Below, one piece after another: positions 1 to 9,042 of a stretch of DNA of 64,000 bases (within the stretch, counting starts at the first letter, position 1; every line of letters begins with the position of its first letter). Below the pieces are notes generated by a model. The model saw only the letters and a list, made by a program, of their open reading frames with translations. It was not told the DNA's origin and ran no database searches. The stretch is from Crocinitomicaceae bacterium. Its GTDB lineage: Bacteria; Bacteroidota; Bacteroidia; Flavobacteriales_G; Salibacteraceae. The DNA lies in assembly GCA_002707155.1 (NCBI GenBank), contig PAME01000025.1:83902-147901 (forward strand). Reading direction: 5' to 3'. A program made the position numbers and the translations under genes.

Positions 1-174
1 CAAGTTTCCTTTGTCAGAATAGCTTTTTGCTAATTTAGCTAAGTCCGAATTTGGATCTAATGCTCTAAATACATCTCCAGTTGAAATGTGCACCAAATCA
101 TACTGCTTCTTAAGCAAATCAGATTGAGTTCCTTTACCCGCTCCTGGAGGGCCAAATAATACTAGATTCAGCAT
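1..174 (-). CDS. adk: adenylate kinase, N-terminal part (gene runs off the window)
   Basis: Only the first 58 codons are present; the rest lies beyond the left edge. The translation begins MLNLVLFGPPGAGKGTQ, the glycine-rich P-loop that binds ATP phosphates in adenylate kinases, and continues into the HISTGDVFRA segment typical of the AMP-binding region. The enzyme converts ATP and AMP to two ADP in the cytoplasm. The ATG lies two bases after the TAG of hpt, so the two are probably co-transcribed. Function is secure from the N-terminus; completeness cannot be judged. Confidence 0.95.
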   Translation of the reverse strand, partial: MLNLVLFGPPGAGKGTQSDLLKKQYDLVHISTGDVFRALDPNSDLAKLAKSYSDKGNL

Positions 175-176
175 AA

Positions 177-716
177 CTATTGCTTTTTCAATTTATATAT
201 TTTACTAAGGTTTCGCCCCAGACCATCGTAATCTAACCCGTAACCTAAGACAAATTCATTGGGTATTTCTATCCCCACGAAGTCAATTGGCAAGTTCTTT
301 TTATACGCTTCTGGCTTATAAAGCAAGGTTGCTGTTTTTATTGAATTAACCGACTTGTGATTTAATAATTCGTGCAGTTTTACTAATGTATTTCCTGTAT
401 CTACAATATCCTCTACTATTACGACATCAACTCCCTTTAAATCTTCAGTCAGTCCAATAAGCTCATTTACTTTCCCGGTAGTTTGCTGACCTTCGTAGGA
501 TTGCATTTTGACAAAAGAAACCGTGCAAGAAATCGTAATCTTTTTCAACAAATCGGCGCAAAACATAAAAGAACCATTCAAGACAGCTATAAACACTACA
601 TGTTGGTCCTGATATTCAACATTTATAGCCTCAGCGACCTTCCCAATCGATGAATCTATTTCATTTTCAGTAATATAGCTTTCAAATATAGAATTATGAA
701 TCTCTACTTCTTGCAT
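177..716 (-). CDS. hpt: hypoxanthine phosphoribosyltransferase
   Basis: Purine salvage enzyme that joins hypoxanthine or guanine to PRPP to make IMP or GMP. The PRPP-binding signature VIVEDIVDTGNTL is clear near residue 100, and an acidic EDIVDTG core is intact. Length (about 180 residues) is normal for the family. I prefer the ATG at 716 (MQEVEIHN) to a TTG at 725, because a TACTTTTG sequence at 723-730 matches the Bacteroidota -7 box and overlaps the TTG. It is followed by adk after two bases, which suggests a purine nucleotide operon. Confidence 0.95.
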   Translation of the reverse strand: MQEVEIHNSIFESYITENEIDSSIGKVAEAINVEYQDQHVVFIAVLNGSFMFCADLLKKITISCTVSFVKMQSYEGQQTTGKVNELIGLTEDLKGVDVVIVEDIVDTGNTLVKLHELLNHKSVNSIKTATLLYKPEAYKKNLPIDFVGIEIPNEFVLGYGLDYDGLGRNLSKIYKLKKQ

Positions 717-722
717 GAAGCG

Positions 723-730
723 CAAAAGTA
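723..730 (-). promoter_or_regulatory. -7 box upstream of hpt
   Basis: TACTTTTG fits the Bacteroidota -7 consensus TAnnTTTG and ends six bases before the preferred ATG of hpt. No convincing -33 TTTG is seen at the usual distance. If used, transcription would start almost at the ATG, leaving little or no leader. Confidence 0.35.
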
Positions 731-795
731 AACAAATGGCTTATTTGAAATCACATTAAATAGGGTATAAAACTATCTTCAATCGACTGAAAGTT

Positions 796-803
796 TAATT
801 TTG
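796..803 (+). promoter_or_regulatory. -7 box upstream of the TPR sensor gene
   Basis: TAATTTTG matches TAnnTTTG and ends seven bases before the ATG at 811. The region at the expected -33 distance has no clear TTTG, so only the -7 half is supported. Confidence 0.35.
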
Positions 804-810
804 ATACACT

Positions 811-2154
811 ATGAAAAACTCATTCCCTACTATTTTCTCGCTACTAGTGCTTACAACACTTATATTAGGTCTCAGAGCTAGTAATTCCCAAGACAGCCTT
901 TTAGCCGTTTACAATCAAAGTCAAGACAGTTCTAAAATTTCGATTGGTATACAGCTTACTCAATCGCTTTCGAGTACAGACATGCCTCAAGCTATTAACT
1001 TAGCGAACGAAATGTATGCTTTTGCGCAGCAATCGAAGGATACAAAGAGTATTGCACGGTGTCAAAATCTTTTGGGCATTTTGTATGGAAAAAATATGGA
1101 AAGTGATATATCGCTTACCTTTCTCAATCAAGCTGCTCTTAACTTCGGAAAAATTGGAGCTTTTGAATCACTCGTTGCTGTGCAGAATAACATTGGGCAA
1201 GTATATTTTACAGACGGCAATTTAATAGATGCCCTAGATTATTTCTTCAAGGCCGACTCCATTTCCTCCCGTCCAAGTTATGCTGGAAAACATAAAACTG
1301 AAACTGCTGTTAATACAGCTACTACGTTAACTGAAATCGGCTTATTCGAGTTATCAAATGACTTTTATAAAAAAGCGTTAACGACTTCTGGTTTCCGTTC
1401 AATGGAAGTGATTATTTATGAAGGGTTATTACTAAATTCAATAGAGCAAAACCAATTGTACTCATCCAATAAATTCGCTGAAAAACTAAAGGATATTGAA
1501 ATTCTGAAATCATCAACAGATTATTTAGAAAAAGTCCTTTTTTTAGCATACTACGACTTTCTTTCTGGCAATGATATTATTGGAGAAAAAGGATTAATTG
1601 AAGCTGATGAAATTCTTCAAGAAATCAAGGATAAACAAATTAGTGCCAATACCTATCTTCTATTTGCTAAAGTGCTATTAGTTGCTGATCAAAATCAAAA
1701 ATCATTGGAATATGCTCTTCTATCAAAGCAAAAATTGAAAGAGGGTAAAAATTTATATCGGCAAAAAAAGGCCCTTAGTATTGCATTATTGGCTGCTACC
1801 AAAATTAACTCACCAAATTCACACAAACTCGCAACTGCACTTGATTCTATTGACCAAGTTATTATTCAAGAAACTGGGTTAGATATTTTACGCATAGTCA
1901 ATTTACAAACTGAATTTGAGAAAATGTCTGTGGTAAAAGAACAAATTACTGAAGAAAGTAATGAGTTAACCGAAGAAATATCAGCGCGGTCAAAAGCTGA
2001 AAAAATAGGCATTATGCTCATTTTCGCTCTCGTTATGCTGGGAGCGATGTTATTTATGGCCATTCGCCAAATGAAAACTCGACAAAAAGAATTGGAAGAA
2101 CACAAAAGACTGCTAAAAGAAAAGCATGAACGCGCCAAAAAATCGCACAAATAA
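811..2154 (+). CDS. TPR-repeat sensor protein, N-terminal half of an interrupted histidine kinase
   Basis: 447 residues. An N-terminal hydrophobic signal (about residues 3-25) is followed by helical repeats of TPR type that fill most of the protein, then a coiled-coil stretch and one membrane segment (IGIMLIFALVMLGAMLFMAI, near 399-418) with a short charged tail. This is the standard front half of Bacteroidota TPR-TM-kinase sensors. The TAA at 2152-2154 is followed in the same frame by open codons that lead straight into the PAS and kinase domains at 2212-3213. I therefore infer that the gene was once a single kinase of about 800 residues and that this half now ends at a nonsense codon. It could alternatively work as a separate membrane sensor. 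Confidence 0.75.
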   Translation: MKNSFPTIFSLLVLTTLILGLRASNSQDSLLAVYNQSQDSSKISIGIQLTQSLSSTDMPQAINLANEMYAFAQQSKDTKSIARCQNLLGILYGKNMESDISLTFLNQAALNFGKIGAFESLVAVQNNIGQVYFTDGNLIDALDYFFKADSISSRPSYAGKHKTETAVNTATTLTEIGLFELSNDFYKKALTTSGFRSMEVIIYEGLLLNSIEQNQLYSSNKFAEKLKDIEILKSSTDYLEKVLFLAYYDFLSGNDIIGEKGLIEADEILQEIKDKQISANTYLLFAKVLLVADQNQKSLEYALLSKQKLKEGKNLYRQKKALSIALLAATKINSPNSHKLATALDSIDQVIIQETGLDILRIVNLQTEFEKMSVVKEQITEESNELTEEISARSKAEKIGIMLIFALVMLGAMLFMAIRQMKTRQKELEEHKRLLKEKHERAKKSHK

Positions 2155-2211
2155 AAAATAAACGAGAAGGATAAACTACTGTATATAGTTTTCACAAAAG
2201 CAAACGATCTA

Positions 2212-3213
2212 GTGGTTCTTTGTAAGGTTGAGCAAAATGGAGACGTTATTGTAAAATCTATAAATCAGGCGCTAGAGCTAATTAATTTCAATTTTGGACT
2301 AAACCTAGAAAAAAGTCAGTTCATTGGCAAAAGCCTCACCAATATTGTTAAGGACTTCCCCTTCTTTAATGCTGATTCAATTGAAAAAAAGTTACTTGCT
2401 GCTAAGGAAGCGTTGAGCACTAAAAAAGCTGTTATTTATGAAACGACTTCTAAATTAAATTCAACTATTATTAATATGGAAGTGACTATAGAACCTATAG
2501 TTAGTGATGATGGGACTGCTAATCATTTGCTTTACACATTAAAAGATATTTCCAAAAGGGTAAAAAAAGAACGCCAACATATTCAAGCCTTGTTACAAGC
2601 CGAAGATCACGAACGAGAAAGAATTGCGAAAGAATTACACGATGGGCTTGGGCAAAACTTAACTGCCGCACAACTGTACTTGGACGGATTTTTGGCCGAT
2701 AAAGAAGACCCGAATATTTACGATGGATTATTCAAAACTCGCAAGTTTCTGAACCTGGGATTAGATGAGTGCAGAAACTTATCCCATAATTTAATTCCAA
2801 AATCTATTGGAGATATCGGATTAAGTGAAACTTTGCTGCAGTTGATCACTGATTTAAACAAATTGAATGATGTTCGTATAGAATTCAACAGTAACCTCAC
2901 TAAAACCAAAATACCTGAATCGATTTCCTTTAATTTATACCGAATTGCTCAAGAAGGAATAAGCAATGCATTAAAATATTCGGCAGCCACTAAAATTTCG
3001 GTTCAACTCCTCTTGTTTGAAGAAATTCTTACACTTTCTATTGAGGATAATGGCAAGGGATTTGACGCACAGCAGATGCTAGAACGTAAAAGTTTTGGAT
3101 TGCATAGTATCTTAAATCGCGGTGAAATTATTGGGGCTGATGTAAATCTCGATAGTAAAATTAATGAAGGAACCTTAATTTCTGTGGAAATCAAAAAACC
3201 TCGCCTAAGTTGA
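2212..3213 (+). CDS. PAS and histidine kinase domains (HisKA_3 type), C-terminal half of an interrupted kinase
   Basis: The domains in order are a PAS domain (to about residue 115), the HisKA_3 dimerisation/phosphoacceptor helix with ERIAKELHDGLGQ (His near residue 143), and a HATPase_c domain with an N-box (QEGISNALKYS) and a DNGKGF G-box. Such NarL-family kinases phosphorylate LuxR-type regulators such as the one directly downstream. The GTG at 2212 lies inside the PAS fold: the frame is open back to 2155, and those codons encode the start of the PAS domain (YIVFTKANDL). That points to a nonsense-split gene, not to a true start here. The stop overlaps the TTG start of the regulator gene. 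Confidence 0.8.
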   Translation: MVLCKVEQNGDVIVKSINQALELINFNFGLNLEKSQFIGKSLTNIVKDFPFFNADSIEKKLLAAKEALSTKKAVIYETTSKLNSTIINMEVTIEPIVSDDGTANHLLYTLKDISKRVKKERQHIQALLQAEDHERERIAKELHDGLGQNLTAAQLYLDGFLADKEDPNIYDGLFKTRKFLNLGLDECRNLSHNLIPKSIGDIGLSETLLQLITDLNKLNDVRIEFNSNLTKTKIPESISFNLYRIAQEGISNALKYSAATKISVQLLLFEEILTLSIEDNGKGFDAQQMLERKSFGLHSILNRGEIIGADVNLDSKINEGTLISVEIKKPRLS

Positions 3214-3838
3214 AAAAACTTAATCTACTGATAGCTTATGACCATGCAATATTGAGAGAGAGTTTACTCAATTCTTTGCTCCATCATCCAAGCATTGAAT
3301 CCATAGAAACTGTTGAAAATGGACAGCAGTTGCTGGATGCCTGTAATATTAAATTACCGGAATTAATTCTCCTAGATATTAATATGCCCGTAATAGATGG
3401 TTTGGGTGCGTGCAAGGCGATTAAAAAACTGTACCCTTCAGTTAAAGTTGTCTTTCTTACCATGCATAATAATCCACAATATTTCTATGAAGCGAAAGCA
3501 GTGAATTGTGATGGTTACATTTTTAAGACTGCCGGTTTAGACGAAATTATTAAAAGCATTCATAAAATACAAGCAGGAGAAAAGTACTTTTCCCCTGCAG
3601 TGGTTGATGCATTGCTGTCCAATACTGGTAATGATAAAAATGGGAAACCCAATTTAACAGAACGTGAACACGAGGTACTAAAGCTCATACTAGATGAGTT
3701 TTCAAATAAAGAAATTGCTAAAAACTGATTATCAGTCAGCGAACCGTTGATGCACACAAAAGAAACCTATTGGCTAAAACCAACTCTCGCAATATAACTG
3801 GACTAATAAAGTTTGCATTAACTGAACGTATTCTGTAA
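3210..3838 (+). pseudogene. LuxR/NarL-family response regulator, frameshifted in the HTH domain
   Basis: The receiver domain has the phosphoacceptor Asp in LILLDINMP (residue 56) and the conserved Lys in IFKTA (106). The first acidic pocket position is Tyr (IAYDH where DDH is usual). The HTH begins as LTEREHEVLKLILDEFSNKEIAKN and then hits TGA at 3726-3728. Reading on in the next frame gives KLIISQRTVDAHKRNLLAKT and a normal helix end with a stop at 3836-3838. Adding one A to the A-run at about 3718-3723 would restore one gene of about 209 codons. The TTG start overlaps the kinase stop, as in an operon. The broken partner of a broken kinase suggests joint decay, or assembly errors. Confidence 0.8.
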
Positions 3839-3911
3839 TAGGTAATTTACCTAACAGAAATTAGGCATTGTACCAATTTTAAATTAATGTATATACATCT
3901 ATTTTTGACAC

Positions 3912-4331
3912 ATGGAAAGTAACACATTTAGTATTTCGATTCTTGGTTATAATGCTAACCTAAACGAAGCACTGGCTGATCTTTTTCCAATAGACTGCAT
4001 TACTCAATCCGTTCAACTTAACGCTGACAACCACATCAGTAATGACTTGAAACAACTAATTCATTCTTCAGGAATCATATTCTTAGAGCTTTCAGACGTA
4101 ATTGACACCAACTTAGGGATAATAGGAGCATTGCTCCTGATAAAATCAGACCTAAAAATTATCGGATTGAATGAATACACTCAGAAAAGTTATTCAAAGC
4201 GCATTTTAGATTTAGGAGCTAAAGGATACATTCCAATTCATTGCTTTCCCTCAGAATTTAAAAATGCGTTAGAAATAGTAGGAAACGGAGGAGTATATGA
4301 ATCTAAATTCATCCGAAAATTCGAGGTTTAA
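3912..4331 (+). CDS. receiver-like protein without a phosphoacceptor Asp
   Basis: 139 residues with the alternating beta-alpha pattern of a response-regulator receiver; the second half (LLLIKSDLKIIGLNEYTQK, then LDLGAKGYIP) matches the region after the phosphorylation site. At the phosphoacceptor strand the sequence reads IIFLELSDV, so a Glu stands where Asp is expected, and the N-terminal acidic pair is missing. It has no output domain. It is probably a pseudo-receiver that acts by protein contacts. The stop is directly followed by the ATG of the CheY-like gene at 4332, so the two are very likely translated together. Confidence 0.6.
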   Translation: MESNTFSISILGYNANLNEALADLFPIDCITQSVQLNADNHISNDLKQLIHSSGIIFLELSDVIDTNLGIIGALLLIKSDLKIIGLNEYTQKSYSKRILDLGAKGYIPIHCFPSEFKNALEIVGNGGVYESKFIRKFEV

Positions 4332-4709
4332 ATGCAAAAACATTCCGTATTAGTAATTGACGACAACCAAATCGACGTTCTTATTGCTACTAAATTTCTA
4401 GAAATGAGTAACTTGTTTAGCGCCATACACGTTGCTCAAAATGGTGCAGATGCACTGGTTGCCTTAAAAAACTTAAGCCCAGATTACGTATTACTGGATA
4501 TCAACATGCCTATACTTGACGGATGGGAGTTCTTAGATGCTTTTGACTCACTTTTTAACCAAACACAAAATCAGCCCAAAATAGTTATGCTAACCTCCAG
4601 CATAAATATAGATGACGCTAATCGCGCTGTAAACCACCCCAGTATTACTGAATTTCTGGTAAAACCTATAAATGCCACAAAAGTCGAACAGTTTATAGGG
4701 AATCCTTAA
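4332..4709 (+). CDS. single-domain response regulator (CheY-like)
   Basis: 125 residues forming one complete receiver domain: an acidic pair in VIDDNQ, the phosphoacceptor Asp in YVLLDINMPILDG, Ser/Thr in VMLTSS and Lys in FLVKPI. There is no DNA-binding or enzymatic output, so it probably works as a phosphorelay shuttle or by binding a partner. It is adjacent to the degenerate receiver (zero-base gap) and lies downstream of the broken kinase/regulator pair. Unlike those, it keeps all key residues. Confidence 0.9.
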   Translation: MQKHSVLVIDDNQIDVLIATKFLEMSNLFSAIHVAQNGADALVALKNLSPDYVLLDINMPILDGWEFLDAFDSLFNQTQNQPKIVMLTSSINIDDANRAVNHPSITEFLVKPINATKVEQFIGNP

Positions 4710-4785
4710 AACTCCTAAACTTACTATTCAAAATATTCAATCAAACAGAGGTTTTCATAGTTTTACCTTCTTAAATATTTAAACT

Positions 4786-6915
4786 ATGTACCGTCTTCTT
4801 ATTCTATTTTCAGCAGTTCTTTTTTTAACATTTAATTCGACTGCTCAAAAAAAGGAATTTACCTTATCCGATGCCGTTATTGGTGGTTATTCCAAATTCA
4901 GGCCTGAAACAAAATCTCAGCTTCAGTGGCTACCCACTGAGAATTCGATTTCTTGGGTGATCACAGACTCTAATAAGGCTAGACTTGTAAAGAGAAACGT
5001 TGAAGAAAAGGAGGAAATCACACTTACTACATTAAGCACTCTAAAGAAATACGAAGAGTTAAAAGAGTTAAGTCGATTTCCAAGAATAACATGGATGACC
5101 AACACGCAATTCCGGTTTCAGGTAAAGGAAAAAAATTTCTTATTCGACTTTAAGAAAAATGAACTGGATAATATTGGAACATTACCCATAAATGGAAATA
5201 ACGTAGATGTTTCTCCTAACAATTCTCTTATAGCTTTTACCTACGAGAATACTTTAATCGTAAACGAAATTCCTGTGGGAGTTCCTGAAAAAGAAGATGA
5301 AGTATTTGGGCAGTCTGTTCACCGATTTGAATTCGGCATTTCGAAAGGAACCTTTTGGTCAAACAATGGAAATCTATTGGCCTACTACAAAAAGGACGAA
5401 ACTATGGTTACGGATTATCCTTTAACCAACTTTATTACCAAGCCTGCCGAATCAAATATTATTAAATATCCAATGGCAGGAATGCCTAGCCACGAAGTGA
5501 CGGTTGGGATTTGGAACGCCGACACAAAGGAATCTATTTGGCTAAACACTGAAGGCCCGAGAGACCAATACCTTACTAATATTGCTTGGAGCCCGGATGA
5601 TAAGGCTATATATGTAGCAGTATTAAACCGAGATCAAAATGAATTGAAATTAAACCAATACGATCCGATAACTGGAGAATATGTGCGCACGCTTTTTACA
5701 GAAAAACACGACAAATATGTGCAGCCTCTTCATCCCATGGAGTTTATTGGCTCGAATGGAGAAAACTTTATTTGGCAAAGCGAAAGAGATGGATTCAACA
5801 ACCTTTACCTGTACAACAAAAAAGGTAAAATGGTGAAGCAACTCACCACCCATAAAGCCCCAATAACTAGTGTTGTGCAAGTACAAGGAGAAAACAGTAT
5901 TACCTACATTGTTGCAGATAACAATGGTTTGGATAGAATAGGATATCAACTGAACATTTCCTCGGGAAAAACTGAAAAAATTACACCAGAAAGCGGCGTA
6001 CACTCCATCCGTATGAGTAATGATGGCAACTATTATATCGACACCTACACCAGCATTTCTACTCGAAGAAACACAAACGTGTATAATCTAAAAGGTAAGA
6101 AAGTTATTTCTCTCGTTGAAAATAATAACCCTTACGAAGACTACAACGTTCGACTGCCAGAATTGGGAACCATAACTACCAATGACGGAACTGTGCTTAA
6201 TACTAGAATGTTCAAGCCTGTAGACTTCGATCCTTCTAAAAAGTACAAAGCCCTGCTCTATGTTTACAATGGTCCAGGGGTACAACTTATTACAAATAGC
6301 TGGTTGGCTGGTGGCTCTCCCTGGATGGCCTACCAAGCAAATAAAGGTTATATCGTTTATACGGTTGATGGCAGAGGTTCAGAAAATAGAGGTCGAGAAT
6401 TTGAACAAAAAATCTTTAGAAACTTAGGGGAATTTGAAGTTGTAGATCAACTTTCAGCAGCTGAGTATTTAATGAATTTGGACTATGTTGACCGAAATAA
6501 AATGGCAGTTCATGGTTGGAGTTATGGAGGATTTATGACGACTTCATTAATGCTTAAAGCTCCAGGCATATTAAAGGTTGGAGTTGCAGGTGGGCCAGTA
6601 ATTGATTGGAAGTACTATGAAATTATGTATACAGAAAGGTATATGGATACACCCGAACAAAACCCTTCGGGTTATGCAAAAGCCTCGCTTTTAGATAAAG
6701 TTCAAAACTTAAAAGGTGATTTATTGCTTATTCATGGAGCTGACGATGATGTAGTTGTTCCTCAAAACAGTATTGATTTATTAAAGCAATCTGTTGATAA
6801 GGGCGTACAGTTAGATTTCTTTCTTTATCCAGGACACAAACACAATGTTCGAGGAAAAGATCGAGTGCATTTGATGGAAAAGGTACTCAGCTATATTGAT
6901 GAAAAATTGGACTAG
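4786..6915 (+). CDS. S9 family dipeptidyl peptidase IV-type serine peptidase
   Basis: 709 residues, the usual size for secreted DPP-IV-like enzymes that remove dipeptides from peptides with Pro at position 2. A signal peptide (about residues 1-20, ending STAQ) directs export. The N-terminal part is an eight-bladed beta-propeller (DPPIV_N). The C-terminal alpha/beta-hydrolase domain has the nucleophile in GWSYGGF (Ser579), an Asp in HGADDDVV (about 653-655) and a His in YPGHKHNVRG (about 686). An EFG motif in the propeller may provide the amine-binding Glu. It probably feeds on peptides in the periplasm. The NTF2-like gene follows after 25 bases. Confidence 0.93.
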   Translation: MYRLLILFSAVLFLTFNSTAQKKEFTLSDAVIGGYSKFRPETKSQLQWLPTENSISWVITDSNKARLVKRNVEEKEEITLTTLSTLKKYEELKELSRFPRITWMTNTQFRFQVKEKNFLFDFKKNELDNIGTLPINGNNVDVSPNNSLIAFTYENTLIVNEIPVGVPEKEDEVFGQSVHRFEFGISKGTFWSNNGNLLAYYKKDETMVTDYPLTNFITKPAESNIIKYPMAGMPSHEVTVGIWNADTKESIWLNTEGPRDQYLTNIAWSPDDKAIYVAVLNRDQNELKLNQYDPITGEYVRTLFTEKHDKYVQPLHPMEFIGSNGENFIWQSERDGFNNLYLYNKKGKMVKQLTTHKAPITSVVQVQGENSITYIVADNNGLDRIGYQLNISSGKTEKITPESGVHSIRMSNDGNYYIDTYTSISTRRNTNVYNLKGKKVISLVENNNPYEDYNVRLPELGTITTNDGTVLNTRMFKPVDFDPSKKYKALLYVYNGPGVQLITNSWLAGGSPWMAYQANKGYIVYTVDGRGSENRGREFEQKIFRNLGEFEVVDQLSAAEYLMNLDYVDRNKMAVHGWSYGGFMTTSLMLKAPGILKVGVAGGPVIDWKYYEIMYTERYMDTPEQNPSGYAKASLLDKVQNLKGDLLLIHGADDDVVVPQNSIDLLKQSVDKGVQLDFFLYPGHKHNVRGKDRVHLMEKVLSYIDEKLD

Positions 6916-6940
6916 GTCCTAGACAAAATAATAAATACGT

Positions 6941-7402
6941 ATGTCCGAAGAACTGCACGACTACGAAGCTTTAATCGGTAGTTTTTATTCGTCATTTAGC
7001 AATTTAAATCGTGCTGGAATGACAAAGTGCTATCATAGAGACATTCATTTTTTAGACTCAGCTTTCGGAAACCTTCATGGAGAAGATGTTTCAAAAATGT
7101 GGGAAATGCTTATCGCGCGATCGAAAGGAAATTTAGAAATATCATTTTCAGACATTTGGGTAGATGAAAATTATGGTGGTGCAAAATGGGTAGCTAAATA
7201 CAAATTTGGAAATCGACCTGTTACAAACTTTGTAACTGCTAGATTTAAATTTTCTGAAGGCAAAATCCTTGAGCATTCTGACCATTTCGACTTATGGAAA
7301 TGGAGCCGGCAAGCAATTGGACCAATAGCATATTTGATTGGTTGGACTGGCTTTTTTCAAAAAAGGTTGAGGGCCAAATTCAGAAATTCACTTTTCCACT
7401 AA
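6941..7402 (+). CDS. NTF2-like (SnoaL-type) family protein
   Basis: 153 residues with the cone-shaped NTF2/SnoaL pattern: an N-terminal helix (LIGSFYSSFSNLNRAGMTK), the CYHRDIHFLDSAFGNLHG segment typical of the family, and later strands with ITTH-like spacing (FVTARFKFSEGKILEHSDHFD). A C-terminal extension is hydrophobic (IGPIAYLIGWTGFF). Members bind small ligands or have isomerase-like activities; the substrate cannot be read from sequence. It may be co-transcribed with the peptidase upstream. Confidence 0.75.
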   Translation: MSEELHDYEALIGSFYSSFSNLNRAGMTKCYHRDIHFLDSAFGNLHGEDVSKMWEMLIARSKGNLEISFSDIWVDENYGGAKWVAKYKFGNRPVTNFVTARFKFSEGKILEHSDHFDLWKWSRQAIGPIAYLIGWTGFFQKRLRAKFRNSLFH

Positions 7403-7467
7403 GGTTATTTCTATTAAAGGTATACTCTTTCTATACTCACATACTTAAACCTCTTCACCAACACCAG

Positions 7468-9042
7468 CTACTGGACTATAAGTTGAAAAGGTTCTGTCCT
7501 AGTACCTTGTCTATTTGTTAAAACTACTGAATACATTCCATTATTTAAGTAGCTGACATCTATTTCATTATGTTCATCGGATAGTTCATATTCCATAACA
7601 ATACGTCCAGTAAGATCTACAACCTTAATTGCTGAAAATTCGACATTATCAATCCTTAAATCAACATTTAGAATTCCACTTGCTGGATTTGGATACAATC
7701 TAAAGCTTTCGAATTTGTCATTTTTACTAAATCCAACCGTAGAATAATCGAACTCATCTGAGGATTCAGATACACAACCTTCAAGATTGGTAATTACTAA
7801 AGAATATGTTCCGTCTCGTTTTGGGTTAAAATCCTTTTTCGTCTCACCGCTTATCGCCCCATTCCTATCATACCACTGATAACTACTTGAATTGGGAGAA
7901 GACAAAGTATTTCCGTTTTGTGAGATAATTGGTTTCGCCGGTTTAGCATTCACTTCAATGGTATCTGTTGCCATATTTGAACAGCCAGTACCTCTATCTG
8001 TAAATACATAGTTAATAGGATGCGAACCTACTCCTGACACTTTTGGATTAAAATTAAACCCAACAACTCCATTTCCTGAGAAAACACCTCCAGTAGGATT
8101 GTTACCATCTAGGCTAGACAATGGATCTCCTTCACAGAATTTTTTTCCTAATAACCGTAAAGTAACTGTTGGCAGTGGATGAACTATTGTTGAAATAGAA
8201 TCGCTTGCAGAACATGAATTCGCATCAGTGTAAGTATACTTTATTGTATGTGTTCCACTTCCAAGTGTTGCTGCATCGAAATTAGTACTAGTAGCACCAT
8301 TAACCAAGTATGATCCACCTGAAGGCATTCCACCAGTTAACGGATGTGCAGTTGAATCTATACACACAGCACCTTTATTCATTAGTGTTACTTGCGGCAC
8401 AGTATCTACTCTTAAGAATTGTGATGCAGTATCTGAGCAACCTACTGTATCAGTATAGGTGTAGGTAACTTTAAACAACCCTGCCCCTGAATTATTGATT
8501 ACAAACAAATTTCCTGAGCTATAGTTAGAAGAAAAGCTTCCTCCTGCTGGAGAACCGCCACTCAATTGTACTGAAAACTCGCTAGCACATGTCGATGTGA
8601 AAGGCGCCAAGCTCGCTGAAGGGTTATTAAAATACTTAACAACCAACACATTACTTGTATCATTGCAAGTACTCCCATTACTCAAAATCATTGAGTAATT
8701 ACCTGCAGAAGCCACCTTTATACTCGACATTGTGTCACTGTTTAGAATTATGCCATTGCGCAACCATTGATACGTAAAACCAATAGTTGCATTTGATAAG
8801 GTAACCGAATCACCATCGCAGCTAGGTACAGTATCCTTTCCCGTTTGTGAGGTTACTACCGGTTTTCCACTTAAAGTATAAGCAAGTATAAATTCACGAG
8901 CGGGTTGACTAGATAACGTATAATCTCCGTTTGTGATACTTGCAGTTGATGCCGACCACGTTGAGCCTGCGTTATTTGCTCTATATAATAGATCGTTACT
9001 ACAACCACCATATTTCTTAAAATGGCTATTAGGTGAATAGTG
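7468..9042 (-). pseudogene. C-terminal part of a large T9SS-secreted protein split by TAG
   Basis: Open frame continuing directly from the LamG half after the TAG at 9043-9045. It begins in the middle of a beta-sandwich module (HYSPNSHFKKYGGCSND to FILAYTL), then carries Ig/PKD-like and SprB-type repeats with regularly spaced Cys and GG motifs (SGGSPAGGSFS, TGGMPSGGSY, NPTGGVFSG). It ends in a type IX secretion sorting domain (FRLYPNPASGILNVDLRI to the final IVQ). The first ATG-like start inside this frame is at 8763, but it would cut a repeat in half. Without the upstream signal peptide this part could not be exported, so it is probably not functional alone. Confidence 0.75.

Noticed and set aside
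5650..6003. Antisense ORF within the DPP-IV gene
   Set aside because: It is a shadow of a well-conserved peptidase gene with no independent features.
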